Shown: positions 11,211 to 23,766, counted from the first letter of the stretch. The stretch is DNA of 64,000 nt from Neostapfia colusana (GCA_030760725.1 JASWHV010000018.1:16400273-16464272), one strand, 5' to 3'. Program-made: numbers and translations. Notes: a model not told the origin generated them from the sequence alone.

Positions 11211-14200
11211 TAAAAATCAGATTTATATTTGAATTCCTTAGGTCCAAATTAGTGGGTATGCAAAGTTTCATGAATTGTTGAAATGTTTTGCAACTCACTT
11301 TTTTCAAAATGGACTTTAAATAGCAAAGAATTCAAATGCCCATTTGAATTTGGATGAAACTTGTCCAATTATCTAAATGCACCTCAGATTTGAACTCCGA
11401 CAATTTGATTACACCATTTGAAAATTTTGGGAGATATTTAGGAGAGGGATAAGGAGGGACTGAACTGTGGGTCCCACATGTCATTGAGGGAGCTGAAAAT
11501 TGCAAAAGATCTTCAGTATAGAACACAGTCTCTGTTTGCCCTCTCTTCAGTCGGTTCCCGAGTCAGACCGAGGTGCAGCGCCGGTCGACACCGAGCAGCT
11601 CCCGAGCCACCACCTTCTTGATCGGTTGCGCTGGCGATCTGTTCCTCCCGTCCTCATCATCTCAGAGCACCCACGGCACCGAGGCCATCTTCCTTTTCCC
11701 CTCGCACGAGAAACAGACCGAAACGGCCGACGCTCGTCCGATCGATCGGCCACCACCACAGCTAGCGTGCAAAGCTTCGACTGAGCAGCAAAACCACACC
11801 CTAGCAATCCCCACGACCTCCTCGCACAACAGCCGAGCAGTTCTTGGCTCTCCTCACTCGGGAGCAAGCCTTTCCGCGTCGGCCAAAAGCAATGGCGACG
11901 AGGAGCTCTCGTGGACAGCCCTACAGAGAGGCTTTCACGACCAAGCAAGAGGACCGTTGTACGCGCACGACATCCATGCAGCTCACCTCCGAGGCTTGAG
12001 CCAAAAGGTGGATCGTCGACCGTGAATTTTGTAAAGTTCTGCCGGCCGGTGTAAACGGACCCGGGGGTAAGAAAGTTTGAAATTCGTGATCAATACTTGT
12101 TTAGGGTCCACTAAAATTCACACACAGAAGCTAGACTTGCTTAGAAATCTTTCTTCTTCACAAACCTTAGCATGAAACCCACGGTTGAAGGTCTACTCCG
12201 AGCTTTTCCGACAGCTACCATGATAGGAAGCATGGGGCACACGATGAACCCTAGTTTGGGGCCTTTCCCAAGCCCCTGTGTGGCCATGCCGAGCTTCTCC
12301 AGCCTCACTGGTGCTGTAGGGTCTTTCCAGGGAGTTTTTGGCGGGCTAGTTCATCGGGGCGACATCACCGGAGTTCCACCGACCCGTTGCGCCATCGCGA
12401 GCTACATTGGGGGCTCTGCCGGCTCGGGAGGACCGCACCAGAGTATTCCTCACGCGAAACTATGGCTTAGCGGCGAGTTTGAGCATTTGAGATGGCTGGA
12501 CGACCGACTTCGGAGGCGCTCCGGCGAGCCCCGGTGGCGCGCGCACGAGGGGGCGAGAGGTAGACGAAGGGGACGCCGGGCCCGTGTGGCAGTGACTCTG
12601 AGGGGGAGGCCGGATCTTCTGTGGCACCAGATTAACTGTGGTAGCGTGGGAAACAGCTCTGTAGCCCCGTGTGGCATGTCCCGACACTCGACACGTGCCC
12701 CCGTGGTCCCACCGTCAGATTTAAACTTTTCCCCGATTAATTCAAATTCCAGAATTTCCCCCAAACTTTAGAAGAGCATAACTTTTGCTAGGAAACTAAA
12801 AATTTAAAGATTCAAATTGGGTTAGATTCAGATTGACCAACTCTATCAAAATATGCAACCCAACTTATACGAAAGGCATTAATAATTCTGGAAAATTCTT
12901 TAAAGCTTTTCAGAAAAAGGATTTTAGAGGGAGTTTGGTTTATTCAAAAATCCTCAAATTATGCCAGAATATTGTATATGGTGTTATTATACTCCTGTAA
13001 AAATTTCAGCTCATTTGTAGTTGATTTGATCAGGAGAATTCAGATTTAAAGTTGCTGTGTTCAAATGAATACAGAAACATTTTCAGAGAATTTCCAAAAC
13101 TTGGAAATTCAGTTCTGGGCAATTATTAGCTCCAAAAATCCTAGTAAAATTCATGTAGGGTCTATGAACTATAATTGAAATTGTGATTCACTGAGTTTGA
13201 CATGAACATGGGTGTTACCTCAGAATTAATTCCTCTTGGCTTAAATACTTAGAGAATTGTTCTGGATAAACCACTCAATGAAAAGCGCTAATTTTTGGTC
13301 CAGATGACTTTCCTGTGACAATAAACTCACATGAAAATTTTCAGCTCCATTGGGGCTCTGGATCACCACTGTCATGTGTAACATCTTAAGGTGATCAACA
13401 CTTAAGTGGGAATAGCACTCAACATTTGATCATAGTGTTTAAACCAAACCCAAACCACTAGCACCAGTGTTATTTTAAAAATTCTTAAACAGAGTTCCAG
13501 TTTTTAAACTGTTATTAGGTCTTATTAGCAAAAGCTTTTCAATTAAATACATATGCATGATCATATCGTGTAGCATCTACGTGAGCACGTGTGAAAGGAT
13601 TGGAGTGAAGATCAAGGAGGGAGGAAAGCAAGTGATCAAGGTCCAAGTGATCGTCACTAACTGATTGTAATCTTAGTCACCTGCAAAACAGGCAAGCCCC
13701 GGTTTGCATTTGAACAGTTTTATAAAGCATTTCCATTTCTAGAGATCATAGCTTTGAATCATTCGATTGCAATGTCTAGTTGATATTGAAAACCCCAGTT
13801 GCATGACCAGAAATACCTAAGAGAGAAAGGGTAGAATAGCACCTCCTTGAGTGAATTTGGCTATGCTAAATGTTAGTAGGAAAGGTCCGGTAGAAGCCGA
13901 GTAGTTGGAAGCTACTCGGGAGTTTAGGGCTGGTTTTACTCGGAATGGGTCAAAAATAGAAATGATGAGGAAAGTTCACATATAAGAAATGGAGACCGGG
14001 CAGGAAGATTTTGATGCAGCAGGCTGCGGACCGTGCATGCATAGCCCTGCCTGTGTTGGTTAAGGCCCGTCCGTGCTTGGCCCTGTTGGACAAGTTTGAG
14101 TTGTGTACCGGGCGCATGCTGGCTATATGTGACCCTAGGAAACCGATGTACCTTGGAAGATCCATATTGCAACTTTTCTAACTGCCTTAGGCTTTCGGCG

Positions 14201-15170
14201 TCAGGGTAGCAGGAGGTAACTCGCTCAAGAACATACCACTGCAGGTATGTACCTTGAGGGAGCTTGCGGACTTGGGGCAGTTAGACCGCGTCCTGTGTGG
14301 AAGGTCTTGGGAAAGGTGTCCGCGTACAACATCAGTCGAGGTTGCTGCCGGCAACTCGGAGTGCGGATGTACGTGTCGTATAGTCCAGGCATGTACTGAT
14401 TCGAATCACCGTCGCTCGCGGTTATATGAGCATACTTGCCCACTGTGTCTTGACGTAGTAACAACTGAACTGGTTTTGCTTTGAACTTCATAAGGCTGTA
14501 ATGTAACTTGTATTGCAACCATGATTGAATTAGAGATAGACTCATTAAACTTTACTTTTACTTTGTGCAAGAAGCATCGCAACAAAGCGTTTCTTGTTTG
14601 ATTGTGGAGTTGCGATGTTGTTCGGCTCAAGGTCTGTACAATTAGGCTTAAAAATCTGAAAGTTAAGGATCTACATTAGGCGAGTCCTTTATGCAAATCT
14701 AGCTAACCCAATTGCAACCGTCGTGCATATAGAGTTTCTTGTTTAGAAGAGACGGATCAGTCTTGCTGATCCTATGTGCTCACGCTTGCTATATGAGTGG
14801 TTTTGCAGGTTAACATCGATGCTAAGAAGAAGGTTGTCCGGTGAGACTCAGAGAATTCCGAGTCATATAACACATGGAGAACCCAGCCGCTGCTGTTGTC
14901 TTCGTGTTGCTAGCGAGAGGAGTCCGCGGGCTGGACTTCATCTCGAGTGCTCTTTAGTTATTCGACGTGAGTTGTTTATAGACTTCCGCTGTAGTTACTT
15001 GATGTAAACTATTTACAAAGAAAAACTTGTAAGCTTCCGCCATTGTTTTATGTAATACTTTGTTCCTTATCTATGTGCTGTTGGGTGCCGCACAACATGA
15101 CACCACCCAATGCGATTCCCCGGCGAGTGCCACGTCCCCGTGACTGAACCGGCAGTGTCGGGCCATCTCA
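11211..15170 (+). repeat. 5' LTR of element II (5'-truncated)
   Basis: It aligns with 33341-37267 of the 3' LTR, from TAAAAATCAG to the terminal ATCTCA. The first 316 bp (33025-33340 equivalent) are missing, so TGTAAAGG is absent. The GC-rich part around 11520-12720 gives open frames (for example 11573-12025 and 12172-12771) that are shared by the other LTRs and carry no recognised domain. Confidence 0.92.
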
Positions 15171-15173
15171 GAG

Positions 15174-15186
15174 TGGTATTAGAGCC
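15174..15186 (+). other. Primer-binding site, copy IIA
   Basis: TGGTATTAGAGCC, three bases after the LTR end. It differs from the copy IIB site (TGGTATCAGAGCC) by one C-to-T change, which would weaken pairing with initiator tRNA-Met. Confidence 0.9.
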
Positions 15187-16915
15187 GCATTGGTAATAGC
15201 GCACAGAATAAGGATCGTATTACGAAAAAACTTAGGATACGGTGAGGAAACGGTATTAGGCCAACATAAGTACTATAGTAGTATAGTTACTTAGAGTGTC
15301 ATGACTAACATATGTGTTATAATCCTAAACATTGATTATGTAACGACGCACCTACACCCAGGTAAGCATGGTAAGGAACACCACCGAAAGCGGTCCAATT
15401 TCGGTTAGCTCCCCTGACGAGGAATGTGGTTCAGGGATAGGTCTCACAGCTTAGTGTGAGACGTTAATATGAAACTCTTGAACTCTTCATGTTCCTGAGT
15501 TCATGTGAAACGCTGATCCCTAGCATGCATTAGGCAAGAAAGTGGAGACCCCATCGTGTGCTCAGTAACGCGATAGTGTGTTCTTCTGGAAATAGCCTAG
15601 AAGGACATATGCAGCGCTTGCCATCGGCGTGCCTTGCAGGGAAGTAGGTGGTATCTGTTGGGTTGATAGAATTCCCAACCGTGACGACCCGTCCGCGCTC
15701 TACTCGGGTTCCCCATCGTGTGGTGTGAAAACGCGACATGTACCTTGAGAGGTGACTTGACTCAAGGATGGCCCGTACGGAAATGATACGGGGCGTATGT
15801 TTTAGTATGATATGGAACTGCCTGAAATGAGAAAAACCTATGTGTGCATCATCATTGAGTGTTCTTCTGCAGGTACTAACAACGAAACCGTAGTACGAGT
15901 AGGACACGTTTGCGGGTGACCGTTTTAGTGCCACCTAAGATACGTTATGCCGGTATAATCCGGTTAGGATTTTCTTTTGGTGAGGCTACGTAGTACCGAC
16001 ATGTTTCTTACGGTGCATCGACGCCGTACTAAACTTAATAACCTCTTTCCTTTGAAGAAATGACTCATGAACTAACTTTCAACTAAAAATGTAAGTTTCA
16101 AACAAATATTATTTACTGAACTCTTATTTTGAGCTAAGATTCAAATGAGATGAGGATTAGGCTTCAAAGATTTCAAAAAACAGAGTGCTCTGTTTTCGGC
16201 AGGAATTCTTGCTGGACTTTAATAGAGCATAACTCTGAGCAGCTTGACCCAATTAAGGTGTATGATACAGTTCTGGAAATATTTTCAAGTGATCTACAAC
16301 TTCGTTGTAGACCTCCAGAGCAAAATCACACGTTAAATGGGTAGAAAGTTCAGAGGAAGGTAAACTGTCCAGAACTAGGACAGCAGCAAAACCTCTCTGG
16401 ACCTTTATGTTTTTAAGCCATACCTTCCTGTAGAAAAATACTTAAGGAGCCAATGATACACTGTTGGAAATGTTATGAAATGTGCAACATTGTTGTAGTT
16501 CAAAGTTTGTTCAGATTCTTATCGTATTTGCATATACAGCTGTGATAAAATCAGCCACATACAAAGGTGATGCTGGCAAATTTTATCCAGGAGTTCTGTC
16601 AACTTTGGAAAAAATATAACATTTAATTCAGAAATGATCTGAAGGCATATGAATACTAGTTTGAAAGATACTGAAGTTATCTTTAACTTTGGTATTCAAC
16701 TTGAGTTACGAAAATGCATAAAACTATATCAAAATCTGGAGATAGTGCATAAAGGTCTGTTCTGTACAGATAGACTGGTTAGCTATGCCTACTAAGGAGT
16801 TGTGTAAACATGGATTTTGTTACTGCTTTCATAAAGTTTTGACATATTCATGTTTTCAATAGTCTCACATACTGCTGAGTTCATGTTTAACTCATCTCAA
16901 CTACAATTTTGCAGT
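15187..16915 (+). other. Untranslated leader, copy IIA
   Basis: About 1.7 kb with no supported gene. It aligns with the IIB leader (23767-24350 plus 27345-28479). Two splice-like sites are shared: CTGCAG|GTAC at 15872/15873 and TTTTGCAG at 16907-16914, one base before the gag ATG. The minus-strand frame at 15530-15934 is not supported as a gene because it only mirrors conserved leader sequence. Confidence 0.6.
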
Positions 16916-17591
16916 ATGGTTCGTACTCGCTCTGGGAGTAGGGCCGGGAGTTCTCGCCGAGGCGGTGATGCTTCTATTCCACCGTCGGAACCACCATCCA
17001 CGGGATGGATGGATCTTATGACTCGAGTCGTCGAGTCTAATCAAGAGAACACAAGGCTACTCCAAGAAGCGACTCAAGAGAACACACACTTACTCCAAGC
17101 TTTGGTACAGCAAGGCGTACTCTAGAGCACGCAACAAGTCGTTCCCCCTCGGAACGCTAATCTGGATTTCTTGGCGACTCAACCGCCAATATTTACTGAA
17201 GCTACCGAACCTGTGGAAGCAGATCAGTGGCTTCATGTCATGGAGTCAAAATTCAGAGTATTCGAGTGTGATGAAGTGCAAAAAGACAAGGTTCGCCGCT
17301 CAGCAACTCCATGGAGCTGCCGGAAATTGGTGGGTTGAACATCTTGCCACCATTCCGGAGGACTATCAAGTGACATGGAGTGAGTTTTGCGAAGCCTTTC
17401 GTACTCGTCACATACAACGAGGTATTGTCAAGGCGAAGCGGGAGGAATTTTTGGGCTTGAAGCAAGGGGACATGAGTGTCCTCGAGTATGTCAGAAGGTT
17501 TAACCTTTTGGCCCAATATGCTCCCGAATATGTGGAGAAAGAAGAGGCACGATGTGACTTATTCTTCCATGGCCTGAGTGCCATATTATAA
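16916..17591 (+). pseudogene. gag (copy IIA), broken
   Basis: The start MVRTRSGSRAGSSRRG at 16916 directly follows a TTTTGCAG(T) sequence. A TAG at 17123 interrupts it where copy B has CAG. An extra A in the run near 17280 shifts the frame. The central capsid region continues at 17235-17591 with AAQQLHGAAGNWWVEH and FLGLKQGDMSVLEYVRRF, and ends at TAA 17589, where copy B has CAA. The N-terminal LLQEATQENTHLLQ segment looks like a short coiled coil. Confidence 0.88.
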
Positions 17592-17597
17592 GATAAG

Positions 17598-18884
17598 TTG
17601 GCCGTGCACAATAACGGCAGTTACACCGATATGGTCGATGCGGCTCTCATCCAAGAGAAGCCGACACTTGAGTGGCAAGCTCAGAAGAGAAAGATGAGTG
17701 AGATCGAGCAGGCCAGCACAAGTTATGTGCCTCAGAAGTACCGTTTGGTGTATCAAACGCCACCCGGGGAAAGATGGAGGCCACCTGTACGATCAACTCC
17801 TCAGAGGTTGATTGCTGGTCAAGTTCTACAACTTGCACCATCTCCACAGCCGCAGCATCAGATGGTGGTTTGTGCTCCATCGCTGCAGCCATGTGTACCT
17901 AGTATCCAACCGCAAGTCAACGAAGAACCGGAGAGACATCCATGTTTCAGTTGTAGGCGTATGGGCCATTATGCTAGGCATTGTCCGGAGGGAACTCGAG
18001 GCTGCGGGTCACCATATTTACAACAATACGACCCGTACCTCAATCTGCAGACAGGAGGGCAGATAAGGGGTAATATTCACTATACTGTGATTGATGATGT
18101 TCCGGAAGGAGAAGCCGCTTTAGCAGGGATGTTTTCTCTGAATCAGTTACCGGTTTTAATTCTCTTTGATTCCGGTGCCACACACAATTTCATTAGCCAA
18201 TCATTTGTGGCTCAACATCTGCTCCAAACAGTTTATTCAAAGTGGCAATACCTCATATCTTCGCCCGGGGGCAGCAGTACTGCAAGCGAGGTTGTCTCCC
18301 GAGCACCTCTTTGTTTGGGGGGTAGAATATACCCTACGACTCTCACTATTCTTGAGGGTCTGAAGATCGACATCATTTTGGGGACGTTATGGTTGAATTA
18401 CCACAAGGCGATTCTTAACATCAGCACTAGGACCGTTGAGCTCAACTCCCCACAGCACGGTCTTCATATATTAATTCTGGGCGCCATACGGAAACAGATT
18501 GCAACCGTGAACCACACGGAAGCTGTGAAGATAGAGGACACTCTGGTGGTACGTGATTATCCGGATGTGTTTCCCGATGATTTACCGGGCATGCCGCCCG
18601 AGCGAGACGTTGAGTTCAAAATTGAACTTATACCGGGAACAACACCAATATCACGAAGGCCGTACAAGATGGCACCCAATGAACTGGCGGAATTAAAGAC
18701 ACAGCTGAATGACCTAATGAGCAAGGGCTTTATACGAACGAGTTTGTCACCTTGGGGTTGTTCAACATTGTTTGTCAAGAAGAAGGACGAAACACTACGA
18801 CTTTGTGTTGATTATCGTCCTCTGAACGCCGTTACCATCAAGAACAAGTATCCACTACCTCACATTGATATGCTCTTCGATTAA
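17598..18884 (+). pseudogene. Gag C-terminus, protease, RT N-terminus (copy IIA)
   Basis: A 428-codon frame in the same phase as the preceding gag piece, separated only by the TAA at 17589. The CCHC knuckle [14 protein letters not shown] is near residue 118, the protease motif [13 protein letters not shown] is near residue 187, and the RT fingers follow with [19 protein letters not shown]. It ends at TAA 18882 in DMLFD(Q), where copy B has CAA. Protease would cut the polyprotein; RT would copy the element RNA. Confidence 0.9.
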
Positions 18885-19594
18885 TTAGTGGGTGTGAAGG
18901 TATTTTCGAAGATGGATCTTCGGTCCGGATATCACCAAATTAAAATCCGGGCAGAAGATATTTCGAAGCGGCATTCTCAACGAGATACGGACTGTAAAAG
19001 TATCTCGTTATGTCTTTTGGTTTGACCAACGCCACGACACACTTTATGTACCTAATGAATTCAGTGTTCATGCCGGAGTTGTATAAATTTGTCGTGGTCT
19101 TCATCAACGATATCTTGGTTTACTCCAAGTCAGAGGAAGAACATGCTAAACATCTGCATATTGTGCTACAAAGATTGCTAGATCATCAGGTCTATGCAAA
19201 ATTCAGCAAGTGTGAATTCTGGATTAATCAAGTACCTTTTCTCGGACACATTATTTCAGCGGAGGGCATCGCTGTAGATCTGAGTAAGATTATCCAAGTA
19301 CAGAAATGGAAGTCACCAAAGTCAGTGCATGAAATCTGTAGCTTCCTCGGTTTAGCGGGTTATTACCGGAGGTTCATTCTGGGTTTCTGCAAGATCGCTA
19401 AGCCGATGACGGAATTATTAAAGAAGAATACTAGATTTGTGTGGGGTGCTGCGTGTGAACAAGCTTTCAAGACTTTAGTGAAGCATCTCACAACAGCCCC
19501 AGTTCTTGCTCAGCCGGATACGACGAAGCCATTCGACGTTTATTGCGATGCATCGGGCATCGGTCTTGGCTACGTGCTGATGCAAGAAAGATGA
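18885..19594 (+). pseudogene. RT palm and thumb (copy IIA), active-site Asp lost
   Basis: The phase continues after 18884 through [13 protein letters not shown], shifts near 18960, and is then open from 19010 to 19594. The catalytic motif reads [13 protein letters not shown]: the first Asp of FIDD is Asn. This alone should abolish polymerase activity. The frame includes the thumb ([13 protein letters not shown]) and the start of RNase H ([12 protein letters not shown]). It ends in TGA 19592, where copy B has CGA. Confidence 0.88.
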
Positions 19595-20435
19595 GTGGTC
19601 GCTTATGGATCTCATCAACTCAGAAATCACTAGCAGCATTATCCAACTCATGATCTTGAGTTAGTGCCGTGGTCCTTGCTTTGAAGATGTGGAGGCATTA
19701 CTTGCTCAGAAATCTTGTACACCTCTACACCGACCACAAGAGCTTGAAGTACATCTTCACTTAGAAAGAATTGAACATGAGGCAACGAAGATGGCTAGAG
19801 CTCATTAAAGATTATGAACTTGAGATTCATTATCCTCCAGGAAAGGCGAATGTGGTCGCCGATGCACTCAGTCATAAGGCGCATATCCATCATCGAACTA
19901 TTGCTGAAATGGATGATGAAGAACCAAGCCTCCGTGTCATCCCGTATGGAGCTCTCTATAATCTCGCTCTCATTCCTACTATCCGAGAGGAGATCATGGA
20001 AGGTCAATGAAAAGACAAGGGTATGTCTCACATACGGCGGAGATGAGACAACGGAGAAATGAATTGCTTCCGGAAGGACGATGAAGGTACTTTGTGGTTC
20101 AACGACCGGATTGTAGTACCCCGGGATATGGGACTACGGAGAAAATTTTGGATGAAGCTCATTTGTCCAAATTTTCCATTCATCCGGGCAGCAACAAAAT
20201 GTACCAAGATCTCCGGAAGAAGTTTTGGTGGACACGTATTAAACGTGAAGTTGCAAAATACGTTTCAGAATGTGATACGTGTCGAAGAGTCAAGGCCGAC
20301 CATGTGAAAAAGTTGGGCCTGTTGCAGCCGTTGCAAGTACCGGCATGGAAGTGGGAAGACTTGAGAATGTACTTCATCGTCGGGTTGTCGATGATCTCCC
20401 ACAACCATTATTCGATTTGGGTAATCGTTGATTGA
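19595..20435 (+). pseudogene. RNase H and integrase N-terminus (copy IIA), fragmented
   Basis: Pieces in several frames: 19771-20010 ([16 protein letters not shown] and the linker), then 20059-20435 with the integrase zinc finger ([11 protein letters not shown] to CDTCRRVKADH). Stops at 20008 and 20433 are TGA where copy B has CGA. Small indels relative to copy B scramble 19660 and 20140. Confidence 0.85.
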
Positions 20436-21132
20436 TTAACCAAATCAGCACACTTCATCCCGGTCCATACAAGATATAACACAAAACAGTATGCGGAGCT
20501 GTACATAGCACGGATCTTGTGCTTACATGGAGTTCCCCGTACCATTGTGTCAGATAGAGGATCGCTGTTCGTAGCCCGTTTCTGGGAGCAGCTACACGCA
20601 TCCTTGGGAACCAAACTGATTAGAAGCGCTGCGTATCACCCTCAAACCGATTGGCAAACTGAGAGGGTGAATCAAATACTGGAAGATATGCTAAGAGCAT
20701 GCCATCCACCACGGTAAGAGCTGGGATAATCACTTACCGTTGGCGGAGTTCTCGTACAACAACGGATATCAGACGAGCATCAAAATGGCACCATATGAAG
20801 CTCTATACGCCAGAAGTGTCGTACACCATTGAATTGGTGCGAGTCCAGTGAACGAGTAACGTTTGGGGTTAATCTTGTCAATGAAGACAAAGAGAGAGTT
20901 CGGATAATACAAGAGAACCTAAAAACTGCCCAATCTAGTCAGAAAAGCTACGCGGATCAGAGGCGTCGACCGCTGCATTTCGACGTCAGAGAGCACGTGT
21001 ATCTTCGTGTGTCTCCGATGAAAGGGATTCATTGGTTCGGTGTCAAGGGGAAACTTGCTCCCTGATTCATCGGTCCGTTTTCCATCACAGAGAAGTGGGG
21101 ACTGTAGCCAACCGGCTGGAACTACCGGCAAG
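20436..21132 (+). pseudogene. Integrase core (copy IIA), 3'-truncated
   Basis: 20517-20717 holds [18 protein letters not shown] with the second catalytic Asp and QTERVNQ with the Glu; the usual TDGQTE is TDWQTE here. 20829-21065 covers the C-terminal linker up to GVKGKLAP and ends at TGA 21063 (CGA in copy B). At 21131-21132 pol sequence stops in the LELPAS region and joins LTR sequence; the chromodomain, polypurine tract and LTR start are all missing. Confidence 0.87.
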
Positions 21133-23750
21133 AGGTAGACGAAGGGGACGTCGGGCCCGCGTGGCACTGACTCTGAGGGGGGAGGCTGGATCTTCTGTGG
21201 CGCCGGATTAACTGTGGCAGCATGGGAAACAGCTCTGTAGCCCCGTGTGGCATGTCCCGACACCTGACACGTGCCCCCTGGTCCCACCGTCAGATTTAAA
21301 CTTTTCCATGATTAATTCAAATCCCAGAAATTTTCCCAAACTTTAGAAGAGCATAACTTTTGCTAGGAAACTCCAAATTTAGTGATTCAAATTGGATTAG
21401 ATTGACCAACTCTATCCAAATATGCAACCCAATTTGTACAAAAGGTATTAATTAATTCTGGAAATTTCTTTAAATATTTTCAGCAAAAGGATTTTAGAGG
21501 GAGTTTGGTTTATCCAAAAATCCTCAAATTATGCCAGAATATTCTTTATGGTGTTATTAGACTCCTGTAAAAATTTCAGCTCATTTGTAGTTGATTTGAT
21601 CAGGAGAATTCAGATTTAAAGTTGCTGTGTTCAAATGAATACAGAAACATTTTCAGAGAATTTCCAAAACTTGGAAATTCAGTTCTGGGCAATTCTTAGC
21701 TCCGAAAATCCTAGGACAATTCATGTAGGCTCTATGAACTATAATTGAAATTGTGGTTCACTGAGTTTGACATGAACATGGATTTTACCTCAGAATTAAT
21801 TCCTCTTTGCTTAAATACTTAGAGAATTGTTCTGGATAAACCATTCAATGAAAAGTGCTACTTTTTGGTCCAGATGACTTTATTGTGACAAGAAACTCAC
21901 ATGAAAATTTTCAGCTCCACTGGGGCTCTGGATCACCACTGTCATGTGTAACCTCTTAAGGTGATCAACACTTAAGAGGGAATAGCACTCAACATTTGAT
22001 CATAGTGTTTAAACCAAACCCAAATCACTAGCACTAGTGTCATTTTAAAAATTCATAAATAGAGTCCCAGTTTTTAAACTGTTATTAGATCTTATTAGCA
22101 AAAGCTTTTCAATTAAATACATATGCATGATCATATCGTGTAGCATCTACGTGAGCACGTGTGAAAGGATTGGAGTGACAATCAAGGAGGGAGGAAAGCA
22201 AGTGATCAAGCTCCAAGTGATCATCACTAACTGATTGTAATCTTAGTCACCTGCAAAACAGGCAAGCCTCGGTTTGCATTTGAACAGTTTCATAAAGCAT
22301 TTCCATTTCTAGAGATCATAGCTTTGAATCTTTCGATTGCAATAAGTTTAGTTGATATTGAAAACCCCAGTTGCATGATCAGAAATACCTAAGAGAGAAA
22401 GGGTAGAATAGAACCTCCTCGAGTGGATTTGGCTACGCTAAATGTTAGTAGGAAAGGTCCGGTAAGAGTTGAGTAGTTGGAAGCTACTCGCGAGTTTAGG
22501 GCTGGTTTACTCGGAATGGTTCAAAAATAGAAAAGATGAGGAAAGTTCACACATAAGAAATGGAGACCGGGCAGGGAAGTTTTGATGCAGAAGGCTGGGG
22601 ACCGTGCGTGCATAGCCCTGCTTGTGTCGGTTAAGGCCCGCCCATGCTTGGCCCTGTTGGACAAGTTTGAGTTGTGTACCGGGCGCATACTAGCTATATG
22701 TGACCCTAGGAAACCGATGTACCTTGGGAGATCCATATTGGAACTTTTCTAACTGCCTTAGGCTTTCGGCGTCAGGGTAGCAGGAGATAACTCGCTCAAG
22801 AACATACCACTGCGGGTATGTACCTTGAGGGAGCTTGCGGACTCGGGGCAGTTAGACCGCGTCCTGTGTGGAAGATCTTGGGAAAGGTGGCCGCGTACAA
22901 AGTCAGTCGAGGTTGCTGTCGGCAACTCGGAGTGCGGGTGTACGTGTCGTGTAGTCCGGGCGTGTACTGATTCGAATCACCATCCCTCGCAGTTATATGA
23001 GCATACTTGCCCACTGCGTCTTGACGTAGTAACAACTGAACTGGTTTTCTTTTGAACTTGATAAGGCTCTAATTAACTTGTATTGCAACCATGATTGAAT
23101 TAGAGATAGGCTCATTAAACTTTACTTTTACTTTGTGCAAGAAGCATCGCAACAAAGCGTTTCTTGTTTGATTGTGGAGTTGCGATGCTGTTCGGCTCAA
23201 GGTCTGTACAATGAGGCTTAAAAATCTGAAAGTTAAGGATCTACATTAGGCGAGTCCTTTATGCAAATCTAGCTAACCCAATTGCAACCGTCGTGCATAT
23301 AGAGTTTCTTGTTTAGGAGAGACGGATCAGTCTTGCTGAGCCTATGCGCTCACACTTACTATATGAGTGGTTTTGCAGGTTAACATTGATGCTAAGAAGA
23401 AGGTTGTCCGGTGAGACTCAGAGACTTCCGAGTCATATAACACATGGAGAACCCAGCCGCTGCTGTTGTCTTCGTGTTGCTAGCGAGAGGAGTCCGCGGG
23501 CTGGACTTCATCTCGAGTGCTCTTTAGTTATTCGACGTGAGTTGTTTATAGACTTCCGCTGTAGTTACTTGATGTAAACTATTTACAAAGAAAAACTTGT
23601 AAGCTTTCGCTATTGTTTTATGTAATACTTTGTTCCTTATCTGTGTGCTGTTTAGTGCCGCACAACACGACACCACCCAATGCGATTCCCGAGCAAGTGC
23701 CACATCCCCGTGACTGAACGGGCGGCGTCGGGCCATCTCAAAGTGGTATC
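21131..23750 (+). repeat. Middle LTR of element II (5'-truncated)
   Basis: It aligns with about 12554-15170 and 34670-37267 and ends in the same GGCCATCTCA before a primer-binding site. About 1.65 kb of LTR start is missing; the junction with integrase shares only AG. It acted as the 5' LTR of copy B in the tandem structure. Confidence 0.92.
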
Positions 23751-23753
23751 AGA

Positions 23754-23766
23754 GCCGCATTAGTAA
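23754..23766 (+). other. Primer-binding site, copy IIB
   Basis: TGGTATCAGAGCC, complementary to plant initiator tRNA-Met, three bases after the middle LTR. Confidence 0.93.

Noticed and set aside
11573..12771. Frames of 150-199 codons in element II LTR
   Set aside because: The same DNA in the 3' LTR (33704-34602) has other lengths and phases; no domain, so no gene.
15174..15190. tRNA-like sequences at primer sites
   Set aside because: Only 13-16 bases complementary to tRNA-Met; no cloverleaf. They are primer-binding sites.
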